A stretch of 64,000 nucleotides of DNA. Origin: an uncultured Flavobacteriales bacterium. Lineage in GTDB: Bacteria; Bacteroidota; Bacteroidia; Flavobacteriales_D; Sanyastnellaceae. The notes beneath the pieces are model-generated. The model was not told the origin of the DNA. It searched no databases and saw only the letters and a program-made list of their open reading frames with translations. Made by a program: the position numbers and the translations under genes. Where the stretch lies: positions 1-64,000 of the forward strand of contig CAJQLF010000048.1 of assembly GCA_905479115.1 (NCBI GenBank), given 5' to 3'. Shown here piece by piece: positions 35,507-43,738 of the stretch; the first letter of the stretch is position 1, and each line of letters starts with the position of its first letter.

Positions 35507-36163
35507 TCATTCTTTCGACCCAAATGCCAAGTCTCCTGCATCGCCTAAGCCCGGAATAATATAGCCCTGACCTGACAATTCCCGGTCTACATCCCCAATC
35601 CAAATGTGGGCATCGGCAGGCAAAGCCGCCTGCACGGCTGCCACGCCCTCCTCGCTGGCGATTGCGGCAACCACATGAATGGCACTGGGCCTTCCATGCG
35701 AGTCCACGAGCGCGTCCAATACGTGAACCAAAGACGCACCTGTCGCTAGCATTGGATCGGCCAATATCAGAGTCCGATTGTCCAAGCGCGGTGAACTTAC
35801 TGCATCGATGCCTATGTAAAAAGAACCGTGGTCGCCTTCCCGGTACTTGCGACAGGCTGAAATGAAGGCTTGATCAGCGCGATCAAACACGGAGGCCAAT
35901 CCATAATGCAGCGGAAGACCCGCACGTAAAATGGTCGCTAAGACGGGCTGTTCGGTCAGACGCTGCGTTTTAGCGATACCCAATGGCGTGGGGACAGAGT
36001 GATCGGAGAAATTCAATTCTCTCGATAATATCAACCCCATGGCCATGCCTATGCGCTCTAAATTCCTTCGGAATCTCGCCCGGTCTTGTTGCACATTTAC
36101 ATCCCTCAATTCGGCGAGAAACTCATTGACAATACTGGGCTCTTGGGATAATACGTGTAGCAT
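35507..36163 (-). CDS. upp: uracil phosphoribosyltransferase
   Basis: Upp salvages uracil to UMP with PRPP. The 218-residue protein begins MLHVLSQEPSIVNEFLAELRD and shows TILRAGLPLHYGL and the PRPP loop LILADPMLATGASLVHVLDAL. The C-terminal uracil-binding YIIPGLGDAGDLAFG is intact. In-frame extension to 36238 overlaps the preceding gene. It lies 4 bp after the polysaccharide deacetylase stop. Confidence 0.92.
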   Translation of the reverse strand: MLHVLSQEPSIVNEFLAELRDVNVQQDRARFRRNLERIGMAMGLILSRELNFSDHSVPTPLGIAKTQRLTEQPVLATILRAGLPLHYGLASVFDRADQAFISACRKYREGDHGSFYIGIDAVSSPRLDNRTLILADPMLATGASLVHVLDALVDSHGRPSAIHVVAAIASEEGVAAVQAALPADAHIWIGDVDRELSGQGYIIPGLGDAGDLAFGSKE

Positions 36164-36167
36164 GCAA

Positions 36168-37514
36168 TTAATTTTGACAAATGAGGCTGAAGACTTCTTC
36201 ATAGACTGTGCGCCATCCTTCCCAGTCCCACCGGTCACTCACCGTTTCGTTGTGCCAGAGCAACATCATGGAGCCATCAACCGCTTTTACTTCATTGGCT
36301 AGGGACTCCAATTCGTCCAAAGCCTCAGCCGGTGTGCACCCCATGTAGCGCTGGAGTGTCGCATCCATCGCTGCAAGAGGATGCAACGTCAGCGACATCC
36401 TCTCGTCTTTGGCCAAATCAAAGGCTGGAAATGGGCGAGACATACCGGCCCTAAAACCCACTTCATCGGCAAACCCCAACGTGTAATCGTGCTCGATCCC
36501 CGCAGCTTCCAGCCGCCGCCATGATGGACCGCAGCGCTGCAAAAGATAATGCTGCCGCGAATGGAGCACTCCCTCTTCTGACAAGGCGTGCAATCGGGCA
36601 ATTTCGTCCGTCAATCGCTCAATATTCTGCGATTCATGGCTTGCAAAACCCGGATGAATTCCGATATCCGCCGTTGCCTTCACTCGGCGAATCAAAGCCT
36701 TTATCCCGTTGGATTTCCAGCTCATTCCCCGGTCATGCTCTGACCGATCGGCTAGCAAGAAAAAATACCGGGCCCGCAATCCATGTTGTCGATGAATGCG
36801 CTCCAACCAATCGTAGGTATCAAACGGATCTGAAACCTCTCCTCGTAGGACTTTTTTTCTTTCTTTGATCCTGGACCAATCGCCGCGCAGGGCATCGCGA
36901 ATAGCTGCTCCAGTTGCCCGGTAAAAAGAACGATGCTTGTAAGCAAATGCGCTGTCGACATCTACGGTTGGAACAACGCTGAAGGACCGAGAAGCCGGTT
37001 CCTTGCCGTGGGATTTGGCCCATGAATAAACACGAGATTCCACTTCAGGCCGCTTCAACCACCCTTCCTGATGCCCCAATGAGGCCGACGCTTTGAATCG
37101 ACCAAAACCATCCAAGGACTCCTGGGGTGGGGCTTGCTCCTCCATGCGGGTGACCATCCAAAACACCCAACTCCACCAATCCGCATCGATTCTTTCGTGC
37201 AAGGCGTTTGGGACCCCGAAAGGCAATCTTCCCACACCGGGGATACCGGGTCCTTTGGAATCCGACCAAATCCATTGCAATCCACCACCTGTCAATAAAC
37301 CCGAAGCGGGAACCCACGTTAGCTGCGAAGAAGCTTCCGGACTCACACCACCATACTGCAGCCGAAATCCTGCAGCATTCCATTCGATTTTACTGGATGG
37401 CCAAATCACCTCCCATCCGAGAATAACTTCAAAAATGACGTGCGCAACGTACCGGTGCCTGTTGAGCACCATTCCATCTGTTTCTTCGATCCAAATGGCT
37501 ATCGATTCAGCCAT
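36168..37514 (-). CDS. polysaccharide deacetylase family protein
   Basis: A 448-residue protein whose C-terminal half is a NodB-type deacetylase barrel (VVPTVDVDSAFAY with the metal Asp pair, ADIGIHPGFASHES, LHPLAAMD). The N-terminal 170 residues are an uncharacterised module seen in Bacteroidota homologues. Such proteins modify cell-surface polysaccharides; no signal peptide is visible, so a cytoplasmic precursor-modifying role is possible. Its start overlaps the wecB stop by 16 nt, coupling the two. Confidence 0.8.
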   Translation of the reverse strand: MAESIAIWIEETDGMVLNRHRYVAHVIFEVILGWEVIWPSSKIEWNAAGFRLQYGGVSPEASSQLTWVPASGLLTGGGLQWIWSDSKGPGIPGVGRLPFGVPNALHERIDADWWSWVFWMVTRMEEQAPPQESLDGFGRFKASASLGHQEGWLKRPEVESRVYSWAKSHGKEPASRSFSVVPTVDVDSAFAYKHRSFYRATGAAIRDALRGDWSRIKERKKVLRGEVSDPFDTYDWLERIHRQHGLRARYFFLLADRSEHDRGMSWKSNGIKALIRRVKATADIGIHPGFASHESQNIERLTDEIARLHALSEEGVLHSRQHYLLQRCGPSWRRLEAAGIEHDYTLGFADEVGFRAGMSRPFPAFDLAKDERMSLTLHPLAAMDATLQRYMGCTPAEALDELESLANEVKAVDGSMMLLWHNETVSDRWDWEGWRTVYEEVFSLICQN

Positions 37515-38614
37515 GATCGAAGGGTCTTTGCGATAGCCACTCCTGCCTTTCCTGTGCCGTACAAGTCTTTGTCCCAATGAGCTGGCGGCATCTCTTCCAT
37601 GGTTTCAACGCAAGCGTCCAACGCCATCGGTTCAGCGCACAAACATGCAAATCCGAGGTCGGTCAGCTCAACCCACTCTGTCGCATCTCGGAGGACCACG
37701 GCAGGACGGTGCATGAAAAAGGCCTCTTTTTGCAATCCTCCCGAATCTGTCCAAACTTGACGAACCTCGCCCAACCACTTCAACATATCCAAATATCCTG
37801 CCGGCGCGTGCAATTCGAATGAATCAAATGCATCCGCATTTTTCCAGTCCGGACCGTAGGCTATGACCAAATTTTTCGCCGTCCTCGGATGGACCGGAAA
37901 AATGACCCGCCAGCCGCGCTTGGACGCCTGAGTGCCAATGGCCTCGATCCAGCCTCGGAGTCGATGGGGATCGTCCACATTGGCTGGACGGTGCATGGTC
38001 AATAGCACCGCATCAGCATCCGCAGGCAGTGGCAAAGGCTCACTACCATGATGGCGGGCTGTGTCCAACATCAGATCTCCAGAGACTTCCACGCGCAATT
38101 CAGGACGCTGTCCTGTCACAATGCCCTCTCGCGTGAGTTGATCAACAGCGGCATTTGAAGGGCAAAAAAGCAAGCTGCTCAATTGATCCGTGAGTATGCG
38201 GTTAATCTCTTCCGGCATGCTGCGATCAAACGACCGAAGCCCCGCTTCAATATGCACAACAGGCACACCGCATCGAGATGCCGCCCAAGCACCTGCCAGT
38301 GTAGAGTCCGTGTCACCATACAAGATTACCGCATCCGGCTGGTCTTGCTCGATCGCATGCATGATTCCCCCCATCATTTGCCCCATACGCTCCGCTGGAT
38401 CCTGTGAAACGTTCAGGAGGTGATCCGCTTTGGGTAAATCCAATTCTGACAAAAACCTACCTGCCATATCGTGCGAGTAATGCTGTCCCGTATGCAGAAC
38501 GCGTTCCTTTATTCCCCATTGGGTATCACTCAGAACGCGACTCAATGCCGCTGCCTTCATCCATTGCGGTCGTGCACCAATTATGGTCAATATGGTTTTC
38601 AAGCCTTTGTGCAT
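37499..38614 (-). CDS. wecB: UDP-N-acetylglucosamine 2-epimerase
   Basis: A 371-residue non-hydrolysing epimerase making UDP-ManNAc for surface polysaccharide. IGARPQWMKAAALSRVL at the N-terminus, LHTGQHYSHDM, VILYGDTDSTLAGAWAA, VHIEAGLRSFDRSMPEE and LLTMHRPANVDDPHRLR are canonical; DSGGLQKEAFFMHRPAVVLRDATEW carries the UDP-binding residues. Together with the overlapping deacetylase gene it forms a small polysaccharide unit. Confidence 0.92.
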   Translation of the reverse strand: MHKGLKTILTIIGARPQWMKAAALSRVLSDTQWGIKERVLHTGQHYSHDMAGRFLSELDLPKADHLLNVSQDPAERMGQMMGGIMHAIEQDQPDAVILYGDTDSTLAGAWAASRCGVPVVHIEAGLRSFDRSMPEEINRILTDQLSSLLFCPSNAAVDQLTREGIVTGQRPELRVEVSGDLMLDTARHHGSEPLPLPADADAVLLTMHRPANVDDPHRLRGWIEAIGTQASKRGWRVIFPVHPRTAKNLVIAYGPDWKNADAFDSFELHAPAGYLDMLKWLGEVRQVWTDSGGLQKEAFFMHRPAVVLRDATEWVELTDLGFACLCAEPMALDACVETMEEMPPAHWDKDLYGTGKAGVAIAKTLRSWLNR

Positions 38615-38643
38615 AGTACGAGATCCTAGCCGAGGGAGCGAAC

Positions 38644-39312
38644 TCAGAGTTCTCCTTCATCCGCAAAGCTAAAGTAGGTGTTGCGCGATACAATGAGGTG
38701 ATCCAGTAACGGACAATCGAGCATTTTGCCTGCCCATTGAAGGTTTTTTGTGAGTTCTCGATCAGCTCGACTTGGGCGAATATTTCCTGAAGGATGGTTG
38801 TGGATCGCGATGACTCCGGCCGCGCGCATCGCCAAAGCCTTCGAGAAAATAACCTTAGGGTCCGCCACGGTGCCCGTCAAACCGCCTTTGCTGATCATGA
38901 CTTCTGCCAGAATTTCATTGGATCGCCTGAGCAATACCAACCAAAACTCTTCGTGTCCCAAATCCGCCAAACGAATCGAAAACCGATGATACACATCAGC
39001 CGATGACCGGACGATGCACGGGGCCGGAAGCATCATGCGTGCTTCCTGTCTTCTGCGGCCCAATTCAAGAGCTGCCGTCAGCTGAAGCGCTTTTGCCATG
39101 CCCACACCCGGAATTTCGGTCATTCCTTCCGGTGGAAAAGACGAAAGTCGAATGAGGTCATCTTCGGCCAACCGCAGCAATGCTTGAGCTGCTTTCCGAA
39201 CAGGATTGCCACGGTTCCCTGACCCCAAGATGACCATAATCAATTCTACCTCGGTCAAGGCTTGAGGCCCGTTCAAAAGCATTTTCTCCCTTGGCATCCC
39301 TCGTTCCCCCAT
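38644..39312 (-). CDS. radC: RadC family JAMM-domain protein
   Basis: A 222-residue UPF0758/RadC protein. The N-terminal part is a helix-hairpin-helix-like region (QALTEVELIMVILGSG, EIPGVGMAKALQL) and the C-terminal part a JAB/MPN metallo-domain with HNHPSGNIRPSRAD (zinc-binding His-x-His and Asp). The DNA-repair role once claimed for RadC is disputed. It ends 30 bp before wecB on the same strand. Confidence 0.9.
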   Translation of the reverse strand: MGERGMPREKMLLNGPQALTEVELIMVILGSGNRGNPVRKAAQALLRLAEDDLIRLSSFPPEGMTEIPGVGMAKALQLTAALELGRRRQEARMMLPAPCIVRSSADVYHRFSIRLADLGHEEFWLVLLRRSNEILAEVMISKGGLTGTVADPKVIFSKALAMRAAGVIAIHNHPSGNIRPSRADRELTKNLQWAGKMLDCPLLDHLIVSRNTYFSFADEGEL

Positions 39313-39343
39313 TCATATTGTCGTTGAATCGTTCCACGGGGGC

Positions 39344-39370
39344 AAAAAAAAAGCCCCCATTGCTGGAGGC
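39344..39370 (-). terminator. rho-independent terminator of rpsT
   Basis: On the minus strand GCCTCC and GGGGGC pair around a short loop and are followed by nine T. It lies 25 bp after the rpsT stop. Confidence 0.85.
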
Positions 39371-39395
39371 TAATTAAATTCATTGTCAACGTCAA

Positions 39396-39647
39396 TCAGA
39401 GCTTCGCTACGTGAACGGCAAGACTTGATTTGAGGTTGGATGCTTTGTTTTTGTGGATCACGTTGTTCTTCGCCAGTTTATCCAACATGGCTGAGACCTC
39501 AGGCAACATCTTCGCTGCCTCTTTGGCATCGGTTGTTGCTCGCAATGCTCTAACAGCATTCCGAGTGGTTTTGTGTTGGTACCGGTTTCGCGCAGCTTTC
39601 TTCCGATCAGAACGGATGCGCTTCAGTGATGATTTGTGATGAGCCAT
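39396..39647 (-). CDS. rpsT: 30S ribosomal protein S20
   Basis: An 83-residue basic protein starting [21 protein letters not shown], the usual S20 N-terminus, ending [19 protein letters not shown]20 binds 16S rRNA early in small-subunit assembly. The gene is monocistronic, with its own promoter at 39681-39711 and terminator. Confidence 0.97.
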   Translation of the reverse strand: MAHHKSSLKRIRSDRKKAARNRYQHKTTRNAVRALRATTDAKEAAKMLPEVSAMLDKLAKNNVIHKNKASNLKSSLAVHVAKL

Positions 39648-39680
39648 ATGCTTTCGACTGTAAATTTCCGCTAAAGGGGT

Positions 39681-39711
39681 GCAAATATACGTGATTTTCT
39701 AACGCATCCAA
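39681..39711 (-). promoter_or_regulatory. rpsT: rpsT promoter
   Basis: On the minus strand TTGG (39708-39711) and TATATTTG (39682-39689) are separated by 18 nt. The -7 box is an exact TAnnTTTG match and leaves a leader of roughly 25 nt. Confidence 0.7.
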
Positions 39712-39958
39712 GTATTCATACCAAGAGGAATAGAAAGGGCGCACCCCTGCGCCCTCTCACCCTAACAATCTACTTGTATTTCGAAAGCGATGCCTGCAAA
39801 CTTCGCTGGAAATTACGGCGCTATAATACGAATTAATTTATACTAAATTCATTTTATAGCCTCCTAATTGAGCTATTTAACCAACATAAGTGAATTCTAG
39901 GCTTTGGTTAATCCTTTCAAACTCTTCCATCCCAATTTTCGTCTATTCTCTCCCTGCG

Positions 39959-39966
39959 TAACTTTA
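39959..39966 (+). promoter_or_regulatory. -7-like box before the haloperoxidase fusion gene
   Basis: TAACTTTA (one mismatch) ends 7 nt before the ATG at 39974, with TTTTCG 17 nt further upstream as a possible -33 element. Confidence 0.35.
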
Positions 39967-39973
39967 GCGTCTC

Positions 39974-42900
39974 ATGTGGATGGAAAGTAACTTGAACTTT
40001 GTAAGGGAGATGCTGCGGTGCAGCGCTGCTTCCGCCGTTGCAGTTGCTGTTCTATCGGGGCCACTTCAAGCTCAAACGCTTTTCTCCAATGCTTCAGAAT
40101 CAGCCGGCGTTGCCATCGATGGACTGCATCATTCCGTCGCCATTGGAGATTTTGACCGGGATGGCCGAGAGGACATCTACGTCGGCACCAAATTCGCTCC
40201 CAACGCTTTATTTCGAAACAAGGGAGGTATGCAGTTTGAAGAGGTGAGCATTCCTGCAGGCGTCGACGATGATGGCACGACGAATGCAACACTTTGGGGT
40301 GACTTCAATAACGACGGTTGGCTCGACTTGGTAACCGGAAATTACTTGCAAGCCAACCGGCTGTACATCAACCGGGGAGATGGCACGTTTGAGGATGCTA
40401 CAGCAGATTGGAATGCTGGCAATGAAGGGCCATGCCGCAGTTTGCACGCGGCGGATTTTGACCAAGATGGCTGGCTCGACTTGTACGTCGTCAACATCAA
40501 CAGCCACAACGCCATGCTCAGAAATACAGGCGGGAATGGATTTCAGAACATCACTTTTCCCACGGGAACCGTCGATACAGGAATTGGAATGGGCGCCTTA
40601 TTTTACGATTCGGACAACGATGGTGATGTCGACTTGTATGTGACCCATGATGGCAACCAAGTCAATAAGTTCTTCAAGAACAACGGGAACGGTTCTTTTA
40701 CAGAATGCGCTGCAGAGGTGGGCCTGGACTATCAAGGAAACTGCATGGGCGTAGACGCTGCGGACATCAACCATGACGGCTGGATGGATTTGTACATTTC
40801 CGACCTCTACCCCAGTGAGTTATTCCTGAACAATGGAGACGGAACCTACACTTCAGTCGGCACCGAGGCCGGTGTGGACGATTCAGGAATGACCTGGGGA
40901 TGCGTATTCTTTGATTACGACCACGATGCCGAATCCGACTTGTACATCGCCAATGATTACGCATTTGCTCCGCTCCCCAATCGATTGTATCGGGGATTGG
41001 GGGACGGTACGTTTGAATGGATCAACCCAAGTGATAGCATTTTGCAGCACAACCATTCCGATTATGGATTGGCTTCCGGAGATTTAGACGGGGATGGCGA
41101 TTTGGATTTGGCCATCGCTACGAGCGGTTCACCCACTCAGCCCGGATTTCAAATTTTGGAAAACCTCAATCAGTCAGGGCATTTTCTTGGACTCCAACTG
41201 GAAGGAACGAGTTCGAACCGGTCGGCGGTGGGCACCCGAATCGAAGCCCATTTCGGCGGGCAAGTCCGGTATGACGAAGTGCATTGTGGTCAAGGGTACA
41301 GCGGAGCGAGCTCTCTGCAAGTGCACATAGGACTGGGCGAATTGACCCAGGTGGACTCGGTGTTTATTCGATGGCCCAATGGCATCCTTTCCAGCCACGG
41401 TTCCTTCGGTGCGGATAGCGTTTACCATGTGCTCGAGCCCGGTAACGCACCTTGGTTCTCGATAGGATGCACGGATTCGGATGCCTGCAACTTTCACATG
41501 GCCGCGACTGAAGATGATGGCAGTTGCTCTTACCCGCTGGCCGGTTTGGACTGCATGGGTGAACCATTGGAAGGGTATCCGACGATAGCGACGCACAGCG
41601 TTGCGCGTGTTTGGAACGAGGCCCTGTTGCTGAGCATTCGACACGACTGGGCGCGCCCCACCGTGCATGCGCGCAACTTATGGCATACATCGGCTTTGAT
41701 GTACGATGCCTGGACCGCGTGGGCTCCACCCTCGCCGGTTGGACCGCAGCATTGGTTGCTCGGAGATACCGTGAGTGGCTTTGCGTGTCCTTTTGATGGA
41801 CTCGCATTAGACCTCGACTCGGTGGACGTTATCGACGCGCGGAGACGCAGCATTAGCTTCGGAGCGTACCGGCTGCTAAAGCATCGATTTACCAATGCTC
41901 CCCGCGCAGAACGCATCGCCGTGCACCTCGATTCGCAAATGGAGGCATTGGGGTACGACACCGCGTGGAATTCGACCGATTACACCACGGGGAGCTGGAG
42001 CGAGCGTGCACAATCCCTTGGGAATTACCTCGCAGAACAGTACATCGCCTTTGGCCTTCAGGACGGATCTTTTGAGGAAATCGACTATCAGAACACCTAT
42101 TACAATCCCATGAATTGGAATTTGGTAATGGATGAGCCCGGCAACCCCAATATGTTTTTTCCAAATCGCTGGCAACCGCTTCAATTAGCAGAATTCATTG
42201 ACCAATCGGGCAACGAAGGAACCAATTTTTCACCGGATTTCTTGAGTCCCGAATGGGGCAACGTTGTGCCCTTTGCCATGTCTGCGGAGGATACATCACG
42301 GTATGCGCGGCTGGGCAGTTGGTATACCGTGTACCACGATCCCGGAATGCCTCCTCAAATCGATCCGGACGAATCAATCGCATTGGAAAGCGACTACAAA
42401 TGGGGGCATGCTTTGGTCAGCCTTTGGTCTTCGCACTTGGACCCGGCTGATTCCGTTGTTTGGGACATCAGCCCCGGTTCCTTTGCGTGGGATGGCTTTT
42501 TCCCCAACTCCATGTCATCCGCTCGCGACTACTATACGGATGAGGGCACGCCATTTGCCGAGGGCATTGAGGTTGGGCACACCTACAACCCGACCACCGG
42601 TCTACCGTATGTTCCGCAACCGGTTTTTCGCGGCGACTTCACCCGGGTGCTTGCTGAATATTGGGCCGATGGACCTGACTCGGAAACACCGCCTGGTCAT
42701 TGGTTCACGCTATTGAACTATGTCAATGATCAGCCTGAATTGGAACGGCGATGGCGAGGAATCGGTGAGACGTTGGCTCCCTTGGATTGGGATGTCGTTG
42801 CGTATTTCGCTCTGGGCGGAGCCATGCATGACGCGGCCATTTCGGCATGGAGTTGCAAGGGCTGGTACGATTCTGCTCGCCCAGTCTCGGTGCTACGATG

Positions 42901-43726
42901 GATGGCAGATCGCGGCCAATGTTCCGATCCTGAATTGCCCAACTTTGATGGAGCCGGCTTGCCTTTGGTTCCAAATGAGATCGAATTGATCACAGCCAAT
43001 GATCCGATTGCGCTGCGGGGTGCCGAAGGGGAATTCATCAACGAGATCAAAATCCGAAGCTGGAAAGGACCTGACTTCATTGAAGTGCCCGCACTCAACA
43101 AGGCAGGGGTCGGTTGGATCCGCGCCAGCGAATGGTGGCCTTATCAGCGTCCCACGTTTGTCTCTCCGCCCTTTGCAGGGTATGTGAGTGGACACTCTGC
43201 GTTCAGCCGAGCAGCAGCGGAGGTCCTGACTGCGATCACAGGAGACCCTTTCTTTCCAGGAGGTTTGGGGACATTTCCTATTGAGGCCAACGAATTCCTT
43301 GTGTTTGAAGATGGGCCAAGTGAGAGCTTTGAACTTCAATGGGCGACCTACCGGGATGCAGCTGACCAGAGTGGACTTTCAAGAATTTGGGGAGGGATCC
43401 ATCCGCCTCAAGATGATTTTCCAGGACGGATGATCGGAGAAATTGTGGGCATGGATGCGATGCTGTTGGCAGAACAATATGCCTTTCCCTTGCTGGGTGC
43501 GGATTGCTTCGAGGTAACCGGTTATCCCTGTTTATGTCCCGGAGACTTCAACTCGGATGGCATGCGCAACCTGCCGGATTTGTTGCTGCTTCTCATCCAC
43601 TTTGGAGAGACCGTTTCCATCACTGGCGCCGGAGCTTCTCCGGTCATAGACCTCGATGGTTCAGGCGATATCAACACAGGCGACTTGCTCGGGATGCTCA
43701 CCGTTTGGGGGCAACCCTGTGACTGA
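39974..43726 (+). CDS. secreted FG-GAP/ASPIC-UnbV - vanadium haloperoxidase-like - dockerin-like fusion
   Basis: A 1250-residue exported protein. After a signal peptide (ending about residue 35) come seven or so FG-GAP/VCBS propeller repeats with calcium loops (DFDRDGREDIYVG, DFNNDGWLDLVTG, DSDNDGDVDLYV), then an ASPIC/UnbV domain to about residue 490. A Cys-rich linker (GCTDSDACNF...DDGSCSYP) follows. The next 650 residues are a PAP2/vanadium-dependent haloperoxidase-type domain with the complete pocket: Lys962-x6-Arg969-Pro970, Ser1072-Gly-His1074 and Ser1136-Arg1137-x5-His1143. The last 65 residues form a dockerin-like pair of calcium loops (DFNSDGMRN, DLDGSGDIN). No T9SS tail is present. 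It could oxidise halides or hydrolyse phosphate; the motif alone cannot distinguish these. Confidence 0.85.
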   Translation: MWMESNLNFVREMLRCSAASAVAVAVLSGPLQAQTLFSNASESAGVAIDGLHHSVAIGDFDRDGREDIYVGTKFAPNALFRNKGGMQFEEVSIPAGVDDDGTTNATLWGDFNNDGWLDLVTGNYLQANRLYINRGDGTFEDATADWNAGNEGPCRSLHAADFDQDGWLDLYVVNINSHNAMLRNTGGNGFQNITFPTGTVDTGIGMGALFYDSDNDGDVDLYVTHDGNQVNKFFKNNGNGSFTECAAEVGLDYQGNCMGVDAADINHDGWMDLYISDLYPSELFLNNGDGTYTSVGTEAGVDDSGMTWGCVFFDYDHDAESDLYIANDYAFAPLPNRLYRGLGDGTFEWINPSDSILQHNHSDYGLASGDLDGDGDLDLAIATSGSPTQPGFQILENLNQSGHFLGLQLEGTSSNRSAVGTRIEAHFGGQVRYDEVHCGQGYSGASSLQVHIGLGELTQVDSVFIRWPNGILSSHGSFGADSVYHVLEPGNAPWFSIGCTDSDACNFHMAATEDDGSCSYPLAGLDCMGEPLEGYPTIATHSVARVWNEALLLSIRHDWARPTVHARNLWHTSALMYDAWTAWAPPSPVGPQHWLLGDTVSGFACPFDGLALDLDSVDVIDARRRSISFGAYRLLKHRFTNAPRAERIAVHLDSQMEALGYDTAWNSTDYTTGSWSERAQSLGNYLAEQYIAFGLQDGSFEEIDYQNTYYNPMNWNLVMDEPGNPNMFFPNRWQPLQLAEFIDQSGNEGTNFSPDFLSPEWGNVVPFAMSAEDTSRYARLGSWYTVYHDPGMPPQIDPDESIALESDYKWGHALVSLWSSHLDPADSVVWDISPGSFAWDGFFPNSMSSARDYYTDEGTPFAEGIEVGHTYNPTTGLPYVPQPVFRGDFTRVLAEYWADGPDSETPPGHWFTLLNYVNDQPELERRWRGIGETLAPLDWDVVAYFALGGAMHDAAISAWSCKGWYDSARPVSVLRWMADRGQCSDPELPNFDGAGLPLVPNEIELITANDPIALRGAEGEFINEIKIRSWKGPDFIEVPALNKAGVGWIRASEWWPYQRPTFVSPPFAGYVSGHSAFSRAAAEVLTAITGDPFFPGGLGTFPIEANEFLVFEDGPSESFELQWATYRDAADQSGLSRIWGGIHPPQDDFPGRMIGEIVGMDAMLLAEQYAFPLLGADCFEVTGYPCLCPGDFNSDGMRNLPDLLLLLIHFGETVSITGAGASPVIDLDGSGDINTGDLLGMLTVWGQPCD

Positions 43727-43738
43727 TGCTCGTTGGCG

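Larger units (their letters stand above)
39648..39973. other. intergenic region with one clear hairpin
   Basis: No open reading frame or tRNA was seen in these 326 bp. It contains the rpsT promoter, a GC-rich hairpin at 39736-39755 (AGGGCGCA/TGCGCCCT, 8-bp stem, CCCC loop, no T tract on either side), an AT-rich stretch around 39830-39890 and the promoter-like region of the haloperoxidase gene. Confidence 0.6.

Noticed and set aside
38644-39312. radC as a sign of a phage or mobile island
   Set aside because: Flanking genes are housekeeping or polysaccharide genes (wecB, rpsT) and no integrase, repeat or att-like site was seen.
42264-42716. 150-codon overlapping frame inside the haloperoxidase fusion gene
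   Set aside because: Pro/Arg-rich composition without domain features; the main frame carries complete catalytic motifs.
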